Assembly (NCBI GenBank): GCA_020635035.1
Contig: JACKAO010000007.1
Span: 124,001-188,000 of the forward strand
DNA length: 64,000 nucleotides
Direction: 5' to 3'
Source of the DNA: Calditrichia bacterium
GTDB lineage: Bacteria; Calditrichota; Calditrichia; Calditrichales; J004
The position numbers and the translations under genes are program-made. This document shows positions 9,520 to 18,411 of this stretch, piece by piece. The notes beneath the pieces are model-generated. The model ran no database searches. It worked only from the letters and a program-made list of their open reading frames with translations, and was not told the DNA's origin. Every line of letters starts with the position of its first letter. Within the stretch, counting starts at the first letter, position 1.

Positions 9520-11292
9520 TTACAAATTGTAGATTAATTTCAGGTATCCTGTGTTATACTGATCTTTTCGGCTCTTGGAATCATCGATGTAATTTATTGC
9601 TGCATATGCAGAAAGACTGATTCTGTTTACTACACTGTAGATAATATTAAAAAATGGCCCACGGTTGGTGATTTCACGGTTTTTGGTTTTCTTTGGAATA
9701 TGCCGCCATTCGGTGCGATTGAAAAACGAATAACCTAATCGGAAATTAAAACGCTGATATAAAGTGCGCATCACATAAATATTGTAGTTGTATGATGTGT
9801 AGGATTGAATAATATTCTGTGCAAAATTTTTCTTAAAAAAACTGCCTTTTTCTTCCAGCTCCAAACGACCCTGAAATCCGAGTGAAAAATTATTTATAAC
9901 AGGTGCAGCAAGAGAATCGGATAAAGTATATTTTCTTGAAAGATAAGATCGTGATTGAACAAAAAGATTGTCAAAATCATAAGCTGTATAATTAGCAATC
10001 ACACTGCTGCTGATTCTGTTCTCAAAATTTTTATAGCTGTAAACCAATTGCGGTTTAAGTTTAATCACACGGTTCCAGTTGTTGTTGATACTCTGCTCGC
10101 TGAACAGATAAATCTGGTGAAACAGAAAACCATAGGCTGAAACGTTCAGGTTTAGAACGGGAGACAATTTCCGCGAATAATGAACATTAATGATATAACG
10201 CTGTTCATCGCGGTCATCATTATTTGATTCATCCGGAGTATCATACTGCAATTTTACATATGCGATATCAATATTAAGGCTGTTTGAGCTGTTAATCCTG
10301 TAGAAGGTTTTAAAACCGAGCGCACTCTGGCGTGTGCGGCTGTCAGTGATTGTACCGTCATTATTCATGGTTTCATCATTCGTATGGAAATTAACCTGGT
10401 AACTGAGATCTTTTCCGAAATAATTATAACGTAAGGCATTTTCCAGGAAGAATACATTGCGATTATTAAAATATGTTACATTTTTTGATAAAATATTTGT
10501 TTCAAAATTAAACACATGTCTCTGGGATAAAGCATAATATAGCTGGTTGCGGATATTCCTGTTATAAAGTTTAACTTCAATAATCTGGTCGCCTGCATTG
10601 TTGTAGAACTGCTTGCTGGATTCTTCATAACCGGCATAAAGTGAATCGCGGGTAAATGCGCTGAATTGCGTACTTACACCTGCTGATATTGAATTATTAT
10701 AGTTCTGACGCTGCTCATAAAAATCGTAATCACTTTCTGCCGAAAACGACCCGGTGTAGTCTCCCAGGTCCATATTGGCTGCTTTTCCTGATAGACCAAC
10801 ATCCCAGCCCCAATCCGTTTTCGAAATGTTTTTCGCACGCTGATAACCCGCATATGGTTTAATAATTATATTTGAAGCCGGATAAATTGTTGAAAAAAGC
10901 CCGGCAGCATGATTGGAAAATTCATTCTGACGCGCCTGTTGTTTGTCAAAAAGAAGCCAGCTATCCGTATAAAGTCCCCAAAGGAATGTATCGTAATCTT
11001 TATAAAAGTAACCTTTGAATCGGTGCTCATCTTTCCACTGCTTTAAAGCGTTGTCCGGTGTAATAAGATTGCTCTGAAAATGTTCATTCACATCCCATTT
11101 AAATGTGGTGGCAGATGTGTCAGTCATTCTGAATCGTCCAATCCAGTTCCATGTAGTATTCTGTTTTGAAAAATCTGTTGTGAATTGCTGAAACGCAGGT
11201 ACTTTGTTTTTATCGGGTAGTTGGGAAAAGGATTTTGATATGAAGAGCAGCAGAATTAGTGAAATGTAAGATGTAAAATAATGGTTGCGCAT
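9520..11292 (-). CDS. Uncharacterised outer-membrane beta-barrel protein
   Basis: The 590-residue protein begins with a signal peptide (ISLILLLFISKSFSQ). After that it consists almost entirely of alternating aromatic/polar beta strands such as YKDYDTFLWGLYTDSWLLF and FNFRLGYSFFNRTEWRHI. It ends with GYLKLIYNL, a typical terminal strand for insertion by the BAM complex. This indicates an outer-membrane barrel of perhaps 20 or more strands. I do not recognise the family: it is longer than PorV (FadL-like, about 400 residues) and shows no plug or TonB box. The gene lies 5 bases after the FtsB-like gene and 102 bases before porU on the same strand. That position makes a surface or secretion role plausible, but only by context. 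Confidence 0.7.
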   Translation of the reverse strand: MRNHYFTSYISLILLLFISKSFSQLPDKNKVPAFQQFTTDFSKQNTTWNWIGRFRMTDTSATTFKWDVNEHFQSNLITPDNALKQWKDEHRFKGYFYKDYDTFLWGLYTDSWLLFDKQQARQNEFSNHAAGLFSTIYPASNIIIKPYAGYQRAKNISKTDWGWDVGLSGKAANMDLGDYTGSFSAESDYDFYEQRQNYNNSISAGVSTQFSAFTRDSLYAGYEESSKQFYNNAGDQIIEVKLYNRNIRNQLYYALSQRHVFNFETNILSKNVTYFNNRNVFFLENALRYNYFGKDLSYQVNFHTNDETMNNDGTITDSRTRQSALGFKTFYRINSSNSLNIDIAYVKLQYDTPDESNNDDRDEQRYIINVHYSRKLSPVLNLNVSAYGFLFHQIYLFSEQSINNNWNRVIKLKPQLVYSYKNFENRISSSVIANYTAYDFDNLFVQSRSYLSRKYTLSDSLAAPVINNFSLGFQGRLELEEKGSFFKKNFAQNIIQSYTSYNYNIYVMRTLYQRFNFRLGYSFFNRTEWRHIPKKTKNREITNRGPFFNIIYSVVNRISLSAYAAINYIDDSKSRKDQYNTGYLKLIYNL

Positions 11293-11297
11293 GGTTT

Positions 11298-11630
11298 CTA
11301 TTTATCTTTGTCCATCTCAACCTGGTAGATTTTTTCGCCTTTCTTCTTCATTTTGTATTTTTCACGGGCAATTTTTTCAATGTATTCAGGGTCGTTTTCG
11401 AGCTTGTCTTTTTCTGTTTCAAGTCTTTCTTTTTTTGCTTCGAGAGTGTCTATTTCCTGTTGCAATTTTTCTTTTTCTTCGAAGCTGTTATAAAAATGTA
11501 ATGTTCCGCGGTCAGCAAAAAGAAAAAGCATTATAACCGCCATAACAATAAAAGCGATCAGCAATAAGCCGCTTTGTTTTGATAAACCAGAAATTAAGCC
11601 CGGGGAGTTTTTGTTCTTTTTTAATGACAT
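11298..11630 (-). CDS. FtsB/DivIC-family septum formation initiator
   Basis: This 110-residue bitopic protein has one membrane span at about residues 22-42 (LLLIAFIVMAVIMLFLF). A highly charged coiled coil follows (EEKEKLQQEIDTLEAKKERLE), and then the segment DPEYIEKIAREKYKM, which is the diagnostic motif of the FtsB/DivIC family. These proteins link FtsL and FtsQ in the divisome. The gene follows enolase, an arrangement also known for ftsB in other bacteria. A hairpin at 11688-11716 between the two genes may partly uncouple them. It is followed after 5 bases by the outer-membrane barrel gene. Confidence 0.88.
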   Translation of the reverse strand: MSLKKNKNSPGLISGLSKQSGLLLIAFIVMAVIMLFLFADRGTLHFYNSFEEKEKLQQEIDTLEAKKERLETEKDKLENDPEYIEKIAREKYKMKKKGEKIYQVEMDKDK

Positions 11631-11687
11631 AAATTATGTTAAAACGATTAAAACAATTTTTGCGGTTATAAATGAAATTAATATTAA

Positions 11688-11716
11688 GAAGGCACCGGCT
11701 TATTCCCGATGCCTTC
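11688..11716 (-). terminator. Intrinsic terminator or attenuator after enolase
   Basis: Read on the minus strand, GAAGGCATCGG pairs with CCGGTGCCTTC across a 7-base loop, an 11-bp stem with one G-T wobble, followed by a T-rich stretch (TTAATATTAATTT). It begins 9 bases past the enolase stop and lies upstream of the FtsB-like gene. It is the strongest GC-rich hairpin I noticed outside a gene in the window. The U tract is interrupted, so read-through is likely. Confidence 0.6.
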
Positions 11717-11724
11717 ATTTAAAT

Positions 11725-13011
11725 TTATCTGCCTTTGTAAGCTTTTATGCCAGGAAAAACAGCTTCCTGATCCAATAAATCCTGAATACGAAGCAGCTGG
11801 TTATATTTAGCTATCCGGTCACTGCGGGAGAGAGAGCCAGTTTTGATCTGACCGCAATTGCTTGCAACAGCAAGGTCGGCAATTGTCGAGTCTTCAGTTT
11901 CGCCTGAACGGTGAGAAACAACAGCTGTATAACCTGATTTATGGGCCATTTCAATTGCATTTAATGTCTCGGAAAGTGTACCGATCTGATTAACTTTAAT
12001 CAGGATTGAATTGGCAATACCTTCATCTATACCGCGTGATAAACGCTCAGTGTTGGTAACAAATAGATCATCACCAACAAGCTGAACATTTTTACCGAGT
12101 TTATCGGTCATGTATTTCCAGCCTTTCCAATCGTTTTCATCTAATCCGTCTTCAATGGAAACAATCGGGTATTTTTTTATCCAGTTTTCGTAAAAAGCAA
12201 CCATTTCTTCAGCACTCAGCTTACGGTTTTCAGAAGCGAGTTCATAAAGTCCTGTTTTTTTATTGTAAAATTCACTGCTGGCGGCATCCAGGCAGATCAC
12301 GATATCTTCACCCGGTTTATAGCCTGCGCGTTCAATTGCTTTAATAATAACTTCCAGTGCTTCTTCGTTAGATTTCAGATCTGGAGCAAAACCACCTTCA
12401 TCACCAACAGAAGTGTTCAGTTTTTTGTCGCTGAGTACTTTTTTAAGGTTGTGAAATACTTCGGCACCCATTCTTAAAGCTTCGCGGAAATCTTCAGCGC
12501 CGGCAGGAGCAATCATAAATTCCTGGAGATCAACACTGTTATCCGCATGCGATCCGCCGTTTAAAATATTCATCATTGGCACCGGCATCATTTTAGCATT
12601 GATACCGCCAATATATTGATACAAAGGCAAACCGGATGCTTCAGCTGCTGCTTTTGCAACTGCAAGTGAAACACCTAAAATGGCATTGGCGCCAAGTTTG
12701 CTTTTATTAGGGGTTCCGTCAAGCTCAATCATAAGATTATCAATCAGAACCTGGTCTGTTGCATCGAGACCGATTAATTCTTCACCGATAACTTCATTTA
12801 CATTATGTACAGCTTTTAAAACGCCTTTTCCCAAATAACGATCTTTATCTCCATCGCGTAATTCGACTGCTTCGTGTTCACCTGTGGATGCACCTGATGG
12901 AACAGCAGCACGTCCCCGGATTCCGCTTTCCAGGTCCACTTCCACTTCAACGGTGGGATTGCCTCGTGAATCAAGAATCTCGCGGGCATAAATATCAACT
13001 ATTTCTGTCAT
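11725..13011 (-). CDS. eno: Enolase (phosphopyruvate hydratase)
   Basis: Enolase converts 2-phosphoglycerate to phosphoenolpyruvate in glycolysis and gluconeogenesis. All family signatures are present: ARGILDSRGNPT-like N-terminus (AREILDSRGNPTVEVEV), PSGASTGEHEA, VGDEGGFAPD, SIEDGLDENDW, LVGDDLFVTN, LIKVNQIGT and SHRSGETED. Catalytic Glu and Lys and the Mg2+-binding Asp and Glu residues lie within these blocks. Length is 428 residues, standard for bacteria. AGAGG upstream of the ATG serves as ribosome-binding site. A hairpin follows the stop. The upstream neighbour on the same strand is the SDR gene, 89 bases away. Confidence 0.98.
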   Translation of the reverse strand: MTEIVDIYAREILDSRGNPTVEVEVDLESGIRGRAAVPSGASTGEHEAVELRDGDKDRYLGKGVLKAVHNVNEVIGEELIGLDATDQVLIDNLMIELDGTPNKSKLGANAILGVSLAVAKAAAEASGLPLYQYIGGINAKMMPVPMMNILNGGSHADNSVDLQEFMIAPAGAEDFREALRMGAEVFHNLKKVLSDKKLNTSVGDEGGFAPDLKSNEEALEVIIKAIERAGYKPGEDIVICLDAASSEFYNKKTGLYELASENRKLSAEEMVAFYENWIKKYPIVSIEDGLDENDWKGWKYMTDKLGKNVQLVGDDLFVTNTERLSRGIDEGIANSILIKVNQIGTLSETLNAIEMAHKSGYTAVVSHRSGETEDSTIADLAVASNCGQIKTGSLSRSDRIAKYNQLLRIQDLLDQEAVFPGIKAYKGR

Positions 13012-13100
13012 TGTATACCTCTTTAAGTTAAACGATATATTACTGAGTTTTCAGATTCTCAAATTAAGAATTTGCCAAAACTCAAGCAATTAAATAAATG

Positions 13101-13862
13101 TTAGTTTTTCCTGCTGATTAGCTTGGCTCCTGCCTGTGCAGTTGCCAGTACAATGACATCTGCAATCTGTACATGTGCAGGTCTTGATGCAATAAAAACA
13201 GCTATCTCCGCTATGTCTTCACCCTGTAAAGGACTGAAACCCTCGTAAACTTTGTCTGCCTTTTTTTGATCCCCGTTAAAACGGACTTTACTGAATTCTG
13301 TCTGAACGGCTCCCGGGTCAATACTGGAAACCCGCAGAGCTGTATCCACCAGGTCAATTCTCAGGCCCTGGGTTAAGGCATCTACGGCATATTTGGTTGC
13401 ACAGTAAACAGCACCGCCAGCATAAACTTCATGCCCGGCAATAGAACCAATATTTATTATATCACCTGTTCCCATATCGGCCATTTTGGGGACGAGCACT
13501 TTTGTCACATAAAGCAAGCCTTTTATATTTGTGTCAATCATCTGGTCATAATATGTTGTTTCCATTTCATGCAGTTTCTCAGACCCTAAGGCAAGTCCTG
13601 CATTATTAATAAGAACGTCCACCGGGCCAATATCGGCCAGCTTCTCGAAAACAGAATCCTTGTCAGTAACGTCCAATACAATTATTTCAACTTCGGCATC
13701 ATAAAGATCGGCAAGCTCCTTTTGCAGGTCTTTAAGTTTGTCTCCGCGTCTTGCTGCAAGTATAAGCATGCTGCCTTCCCGGGCAAATGCATGGGCACAA
13801 GCTTCACCGATACCGCTGCTTGCACCGGTTATAAAAACTGTCTTTTTGTCTAAAGATTTCAT
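13101..13862 (-). CDS. SDR-family NAD(P)-dependent oxidoreductase (YdfG-like)
   Basis: This is a classical short-chain dehydrogenase of 253 residues. The nucleotide-binding motif is TGASSGIGEA, followed by the AARRGDKL segment that suits NADP(H), the NNAG motif and the catalytic Ser-Tyr-Lys (GSIAG, then YCATKYA). The overall pattern resembles YdfG-type 3-hydroxy acid dehydrogenases (malonic semialdehyde reductase, serine dehydrogenase), but substrate cannot be read from sequence. A GGAG site precedes the ATG. It is divergent from the Reg_prop sensor, with 131 bases between the two starts. Confidence 0.9.
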   Translation of the reverse strand: MKSLDKKTVFITGASSGIGEACAHAFAREGSMLILAARRGDKLKDLQKELADLYDAEVEIIVLDVTDKDSVFEKLADIGPVDVLINNAGLALGSEKLHEMETTYYDQMIDTNIKGLLYVTKVLVPKMADMGTGDIINIGSIAGHEVYAGGAVYCATKYAVDALTQGLRIDLVDTALRVSSIDPGAVQTEFSKVRFNGDQKKADKVYEGFSPLQGEDIAEIAVFIASRPAHVQIADVIVLATAQAGAKLISRKN

Positions 13863-13993
13863 ATATACTCCGGTTGATTTAATTGCTACTGGTAAATCCG
13901 AAATTATTAAATAGTTTTATATTTTAAAAATTTTGATTATACGTTTATTTAAATTTAAACTCATGACCATTAATGTAATAGAGAACCATTAAA

Positions 13994-16900
13994 ATGCCTT
14001 CATCTTTTAGAACATCTGTAAAATTGATATTACTCTTTTTCTTTTTTACGACCTGCTTGTCATTAAACGGACAGAGTTATCATTTTAAAAATTATAAAAA
14101 TTTCGGATTTTCGAGTAACCAGATTTTTGCAATTCACCAGGATCAAAATGGCTTTCTATGGTTTGGAACAGGAGTTGGATTAACACGCTATGATTCAAAC
14201 AGATTTATAACTTTTTCAGTCAACGACGGACTTCCTGCCAATGAAATATTAGCGCTTGAATCTGTTGCTGATTCTATGTTGTGGATAGGCACTGGTTTAG
14301 GGTTGTCTGCTTTTTCAATAAAAAATCCAAACGATCCGGATTTCATCTTTACACCGGTTGAGTTGTCCAGTTTTTCAATTTCTTCTCTTCTTTATTCAAA
14401 TAATGCTTTATGGATCGGTACAAGAAGGAATGGCCTGTTTCTCCTTCAATATAAAAATATTGATGATTATACAATACAGGAGATAATTCCTGCAGCGTCT
14501 GTTAAAGATATTAAGCCTACTATGGATGGTCAGATCGCAGTACTGGATAATAGTAGTGTCATATTTATAAATAGCTCGGGCCTGATTGAAAACCAGGTAG
14601 CAGTAAATTCAGAAAACCGTTTAAAATGCCTTATCGAAAAGGAACCTGGTATTTTCTGGGTTGGCACAGAATCCGGCTTGCTCGAAATAAATATTCCTGA
14701 TAATACAACAGAACCTGCAAAGTTAACTGGAAGTAGTAAATATGATTATAACCGGTTAATCAGACAGCCGAATAATACAATCTGGGGCGGCTCAGGAAAA
14801 GGTTTATTGAAGTTTTTTAACAATCATGTTGAATTGATTGACCGCTCAAACGGACTTCCCGGAAGTGATCTGCGGGCACTATTGTTTGATTCAGAAGGTA
14901 ATCTCTGGCTTGGCAGCTATATAAACGGTCTTTCAAAAATGAACAATACAACACTGGTGAATTTCAGTGAAAGTAATGGCTTACTCTCTAATGTAGTAAA
15001 TTGCATCCTTTCAGAAACCCGGGATCAAAAACTGATAGGGACGGATCTGGGGATCTTTAAAATCAATAATTTCAGTTTGAACCGCGATGAAAGGTTTACA
15101 GAGTTAAATAACAACATAATCTGGTTTATTTACCGCAGCCATAATAATGATATCTGGATTGGTGGTGAAGATATCCTGTATCGATTTAACCATAATAGTT
15201 TAAAAGAAATTAAAATACCTTTGATTAGATCAGAGTGTACGTTTTTGGATATGCTGCAGAGCCGCGACGGAACCCGGTGGTTTTGCACAACAATTGGCCT
15301 TTTTTCGTTGAAAAATGGAGAATATAAAGATTATCCAATTTTTAAAGAACATGGAATACGAAGTATTTGGGAAGTAGAGCAGCTTGAAAATGGCAGGTTG
15401 CTATTTGGAACAGACAACGGCATAGCAGAATTGATCAACGGATCGTTTAAATTTACGGGAAAAGAAAACGGATTACCGGACAGGGCAGTTTATTCAATTC
15501 ACCAGGATCAGATTGGCAGAGTCTGGCTGGGATCCGATCTTGGAGTAATCCTGGAGCAGAAAGACGGTTACAGGTTGTTCGGAAGGCAGGACGGATTGCA
15601 GGGTACAATCATTTCCCAGATTATGAGTGATGCTCTTGGCGGTTTGTGGATCTGCAGCGATCGTGGGTTACAAAAATTTACACCTGATGGTCCTGTTGAA
15701 CGATATGGCATTAAAGACGGGCTTCTTGGAGAAGAATTTACCACACAGAATTCTTCGCTGATTGATGAAAAAGGTAATTTTTGGCTTGGGGTTTTCGGCG
15801 GTTTGAGCGTTTTTAATCCTAATCAACCGGGAGGGCATGGCGGTATACCAAAGATGTATTTTTCAAGAGCAAATTATATCGATAATAATGTACAGGTAAG
15901 TTTTCTAAATTTTGAAAATGCCCGGATTGATTATGATAATCGTAATGTATCTTTTCAGTTAACCGGACTTTATTATTACAACGAAAGCGATTTGTCATTT
16001 TACTATCGTTTACTTGGTCTAGAAGAAGACTGGCAGGAGGCAGCGCGAAATGATATTATTCGTTACAGCAGCATCGATCCCGGAACATATAATTTTCAGG
16101 TAAAAGCTGTAGTTGATGGAAAATCAGTTGAAGGATCCTTTGTTAGTAAACAATTTGTCATTCTGAAACCATTCTGGCAGAAAGGCTGGTTTATATTTAT
16201 AACGATAGCAGCAATTCTTTTAGCTGCCTACGGATTCTTCCATTATAAAACACGAAGAATTCTTACAGAAAACAAAAAATTACAAGACGAAATTAACAAA
16301 AATATAGAAGATCTTTCAGTTGCCAAAGCCACAATTGAAAATATTATTGAGCATTCCGGCAGTATCCTTGTAACAACAGATTTAAAAGGTAGAATTGTTA
16401 CCTGGAACAGACGGGCAGAAGAAGTATTTGGCTATTCAAAAGACCAGATTTTGCATAAAAATATTAAATCACTGGACCAGGAGAATGACCTGTGGAACTT
16501 CCCGGAAATTCTTAAAGAAGTGCGCAAATCCGGTGAATTAAGACAGCTTGAAATTAAAAAAGTTACAGCTGACGGCTCTCTTATAGATCTGATTGTGACA
16601 GCAACTGCTTTGTCGGATAAAGACGGTAAGTACAAGCTCATCAATATTTCGATGGAGGATTTTAGTGAGCGTAACCGCCTGACCGAATTAAGGATAAACA
16701 GGGAAAAATTGCTGGCGGGTATTGAAGCACTAAATAAACTACTGGCAACGCTTTCGCATTATATTAACAATTCAATTGCATCCATAAGCGGAATGGCGCA
16801 ATTAGTGGAATTGGATGAGAGTTATAATAAAAAGTTTTTAAGCGTAACAAATATTCAGATTAAAAAAATTCAGGCAGTACTTAACAGTTTGAGTATTCTG

Positions 16901-17020
16901 GTAAATCAGCTTAATCTTAAAACAAGAGATTACGTAGGCGAGCAGGACACTCTTTTTGATATTGAAAATGAAATTGAGCAGTTTATTTCATCAGTACAGA
17001 GTTTATCCGGTAAAAAATAA
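13994..17020 (+). CDS. Reg_prop beta-propeller / Y_Y_Y / PAS sensor with a phosphoacceptor-like helix but no ATPase domain
   Basis: The 1008-residue protein has a signal peptide. About 600 residues of two-component-regulator propeller repeats follow (FLWFGTGVGLTRYD, LWIGTGLGLSAF, LWLGSYINGLSKM). Then come a Y_Y_Y domain at about 650-730, one membrane span (GWFIFITIAAILLAAYGFF) and a PAS domain at about 785-890. The end is a DHp-like helix pair with ATLSHYINNSIASI, His about 922. Only 87 residues follow from that His, with none of the N, G1 or G2 boxes of a HATPase domain. The 3' DNA to 17229 holds no continuation. It is therefore either a non-catalytic sensor or a kinase split from its ATPase. 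Such propellers typically sense periplasmic glycans in Bacteroidota. Confidence 0.85.
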   Translation: MPSSFRTSVKLILLFFFFTTCLSLNGQSYHFKNYKNFGFSSNQIFAIHQDQNGFLWFGTGVGLTRYDSNRFITFSVNDGLPANEILALESVADSMLWIGTGLGLSAFSIKNPNDPDFIFTPVELSSFSISSLLYSNNALWIGTRRNGLFLLQYKNIDDYTIQEIIPAASVKDIKPTMDGQIAVLDNSSVIFINSSGLIENQVAVNSENRLKCLIEKEPGIFWVGTESGLLEINIPDNTTEPAKLTGSSKYDYNRLIRQPNNTIWGGSGKGLLKFFNNHVELIDRSNGLPGSDLRALLFDSEGNLWLGSYINGLSKMNNTTLVNFSESNGLLSNVVNCILSETRDQKLIGTDLGIFKINNFSLNRDERFTELNNNIIWFIYRSHNNDIWIGGEDILYRFNHNSLKEIKIPLIRSECTFLDMLQSRDGTRWFCTTIGLFSLKNGEYKDYPIFKEHGIRSIWEVEQLENGRLLFGTDNGIAELINGSFKFTGKENGLPDRAVYSIHQDQIGRVWLGSDLGVILEQKDGYRLFGRQDGLQGTIISQIMSDALGGLWICSDRGLQKFTPDGPVERYGIKDGLLGEEFTTQNSSLIDEKGNFWLGVFGGLSVFNPNQPGGHGGIPKMYFSRANYIDNNVQVSFLNFENARIDYDNRNVSFQLTGLYYYNESDLSFYYRLLGLEEDWQEAARNDIIRYSSIDPGTYNFQVKAVVDGKSVEGSFVSKQFVILKPFWQKGWFIFITIAAILLAAYGFFHYKTRRILTENKKLQDEINKNIEDLSVAKATIENIIEHSGSILVTTDLKGRIVTWNRRAEEVFGYSKDQILHKNIKSLDQENDLWNFPEILKEVRKSGELRQLEIKKVTADGSLIDLIVTATALSDKDGKYKLINISMEDFSERNRLTELRINREKLLAGIEALNKLLATLSHYINNSIASISGMAQLVELDESYNKKFLSVTNIQIKKIQAVLNSLSILVNQLNLKTRDYVGEQDTLFDIENEIEQFISSVQSLSGKK

Positions 17021-17169
17021 TATACTATATTCATAAAAAATCATCTGACTACTCCAAAAGCAATTTCCTGGTTAGATTCAAATTCAGATCCTTTCTGTGT
17101 TGGACTTGCAGAATAAAATAAATATTATTCTGTAAATATTTTTATTTTTTCCGAGACTTAAGAGTACAG

Positions 17170-17198
17170 TTGCCATTACTATTATCGATCCTTATATT
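17170..17198 (+). promoter_or_regulatory. Candidate sigma70-type promoter for acyl-CoA dehydrogenase
   Basis: TTGCCA and TATATT are separated by exactly 17 bases, placing the start of transcription near 17205. The gene begins at 17230 with GAGG at 17221-17224. The rest of the 209-base gap after the Reg_prop gene is AT-rich and holds no recognisable gene. Confidence 0.5.
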
Positions 17199-17229
17199 TT
17201 TTAACTTTATATAACAAGACGAGGCTATT

Positions 17230-18393
17230 ATGAGCGAAATCCCGGTTGTTTCACCTTTAACGCATTTAAGTGAAGATGAGAAATTTTTTTATGACACTAT
17301 AAAGCAATTTGCAGATGAGAAAATAAAACCATTCGTCATGGAAATGGATAAAAAAGCTGAATTACGACCAGAAATCCCGAAACAGTTTTTTGAAATGGGA
17401 TTAATGGGTATCCATGTTCCTGAAGAATATGGCGGGGCAGAGACAAACTTTTTTATGTCTGTTCTGGCAATCGAAGCATTGGCCAGTGTTGATGGCTCCG
17501 CAGCCGTGGTTGTTGATGTACAAAATACGCTTGTAAATAATTGCTTTATAAACTGGGGTAATGAGCAGATCAAGAAAAAATATCTGCCACAACTTACTTC
17601 CGGTAAAATAGGTGCCTATGCCCTTTCCGAAGCCGGGTCGGGCAGCGATGCTTTTGCTTTGCAATGCCGCGCAGTTGATAAAGGTGATCATTGGGAATTA
17701 AATGGTCAGAAAATGTGGATCACTAATGGCAATGAAGCCGAGATTTTTATTGTTTTTGCAAACATTAATCCTGAATTAGGATATAAAGGTATCACCGCGT
17801 TTGTTGTCGAACGCGAATTTGAAGGCTTTAGTGTTGGAAAGAAAGAAGACAAATTGGGAATAAGAGCATCGTCCACTTGTGAACTGATTTTTGAGAATTG
17901 TAAAGTTCCGAAAGAAAATGTTTTAGGTGAAGCAGGTCAGGGCTATAAAGCTGCAATTGAAACACTCAATGAAGGCAGAATCGGTATCGGTGCACAGATG
18001 GTTGGAATTGCGCAGGGGGCATTTGACGCGGGTGTACAATATACAAAAGAGAGACTGCAATTTGGTAAACCAATTTCCAGCTTCCAGGGCGTACAGTTTC
18101 AGCTGGCCGATGCAGCCACTAAACTGGAAGCTGCCCGTTTGCTGGTCTATAATGCTGCGCGCATGAAAGATGCCGGGTTACCTTTTCTGAAACAGGCAGC
18201 AATGTCAAAATTATATTCTTCAAAAGCTGCACAGGAAGTTTGTTCACTTATGATAGATTTACTTGGCGGTTATGGTTTTACAAAAGAATACCCTGTCGAA
18301 AAGTTCTACCGGGATGCAAAAATCGGTACCATTTACGAAGGAACATCCAATATGCAATTGCAGACCATCGCGAAATTTTTACTTAAAGATTAA
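17230..18393 (+). CDS. Acyl-CoA dehydrogenase (short/medium-chain type)
   Basis: This FAD enzyme oxidises acyl-CoA to trans-2-enoyl-CoA, passing electrons to an electron-transferring flavoprotein. The 387 residues show the family signatures: YALSEAGSGSDAFAL and WITNGNEAEI near the flavin, an IGIGAQMVGIAQGAFD helix, RLQFGKPISSFQ, and IYEGTSNMQLQTIAKFLL at the C-terminus. The catalytic glutamate region of butyryl-CoA dehydrogenase types is the YEGTS segment. A second paralogue lies at 26219. The gene has its own putative promoter, and the HipA-like gene follows 18 bases after its stop. Chain-length preference cannot be read from sequence. Confidence 0.94.
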   Translation: MSEIPVVSPLTHLSEDEKFFYDTIKQFADEKIKPFVMEMDKKAELRPEIPKQFFEMGLMGIHVPEEYGGAETNFFMSVLAIEALASVDGSAAVVVDVQNTLVNNCFINWGNEQIKKKYLPQLTSGKIGAYALSEAGSGSDAFALQCRAVDKGDHWELNGQKMWITNGNEAEIFIVFANINPELGYKGITAFVVEREFEGFSVGKKEDKLGIRASSTCELIFENCKVPKENVLGEAGQGYKAAIETLNEGRIGIGAQMVGIAQGAFDAGVQYTKERLQFGKPISSFQGVQFQLADAATKLEAARLLVYNAARMKDAGLPFLKQAAMSKLYSSKAAQEVCSLMIDLLGGYGFTKEYPVEKFYRDAKIGTIYEGTSNMQLQTIAKFLLKD

Positions 18394-18411
18394 ACTGAGC
18401 AAAACTATCTG

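Noticed and set aside
13044..13084. TGAGTTTT / AAAACTCA inverted repeat between the SDR gene and enolase
   Set aside because: The stem is short, the loop is 25 bases and no T run follows in the SDR direction, so I do not call a terminator.
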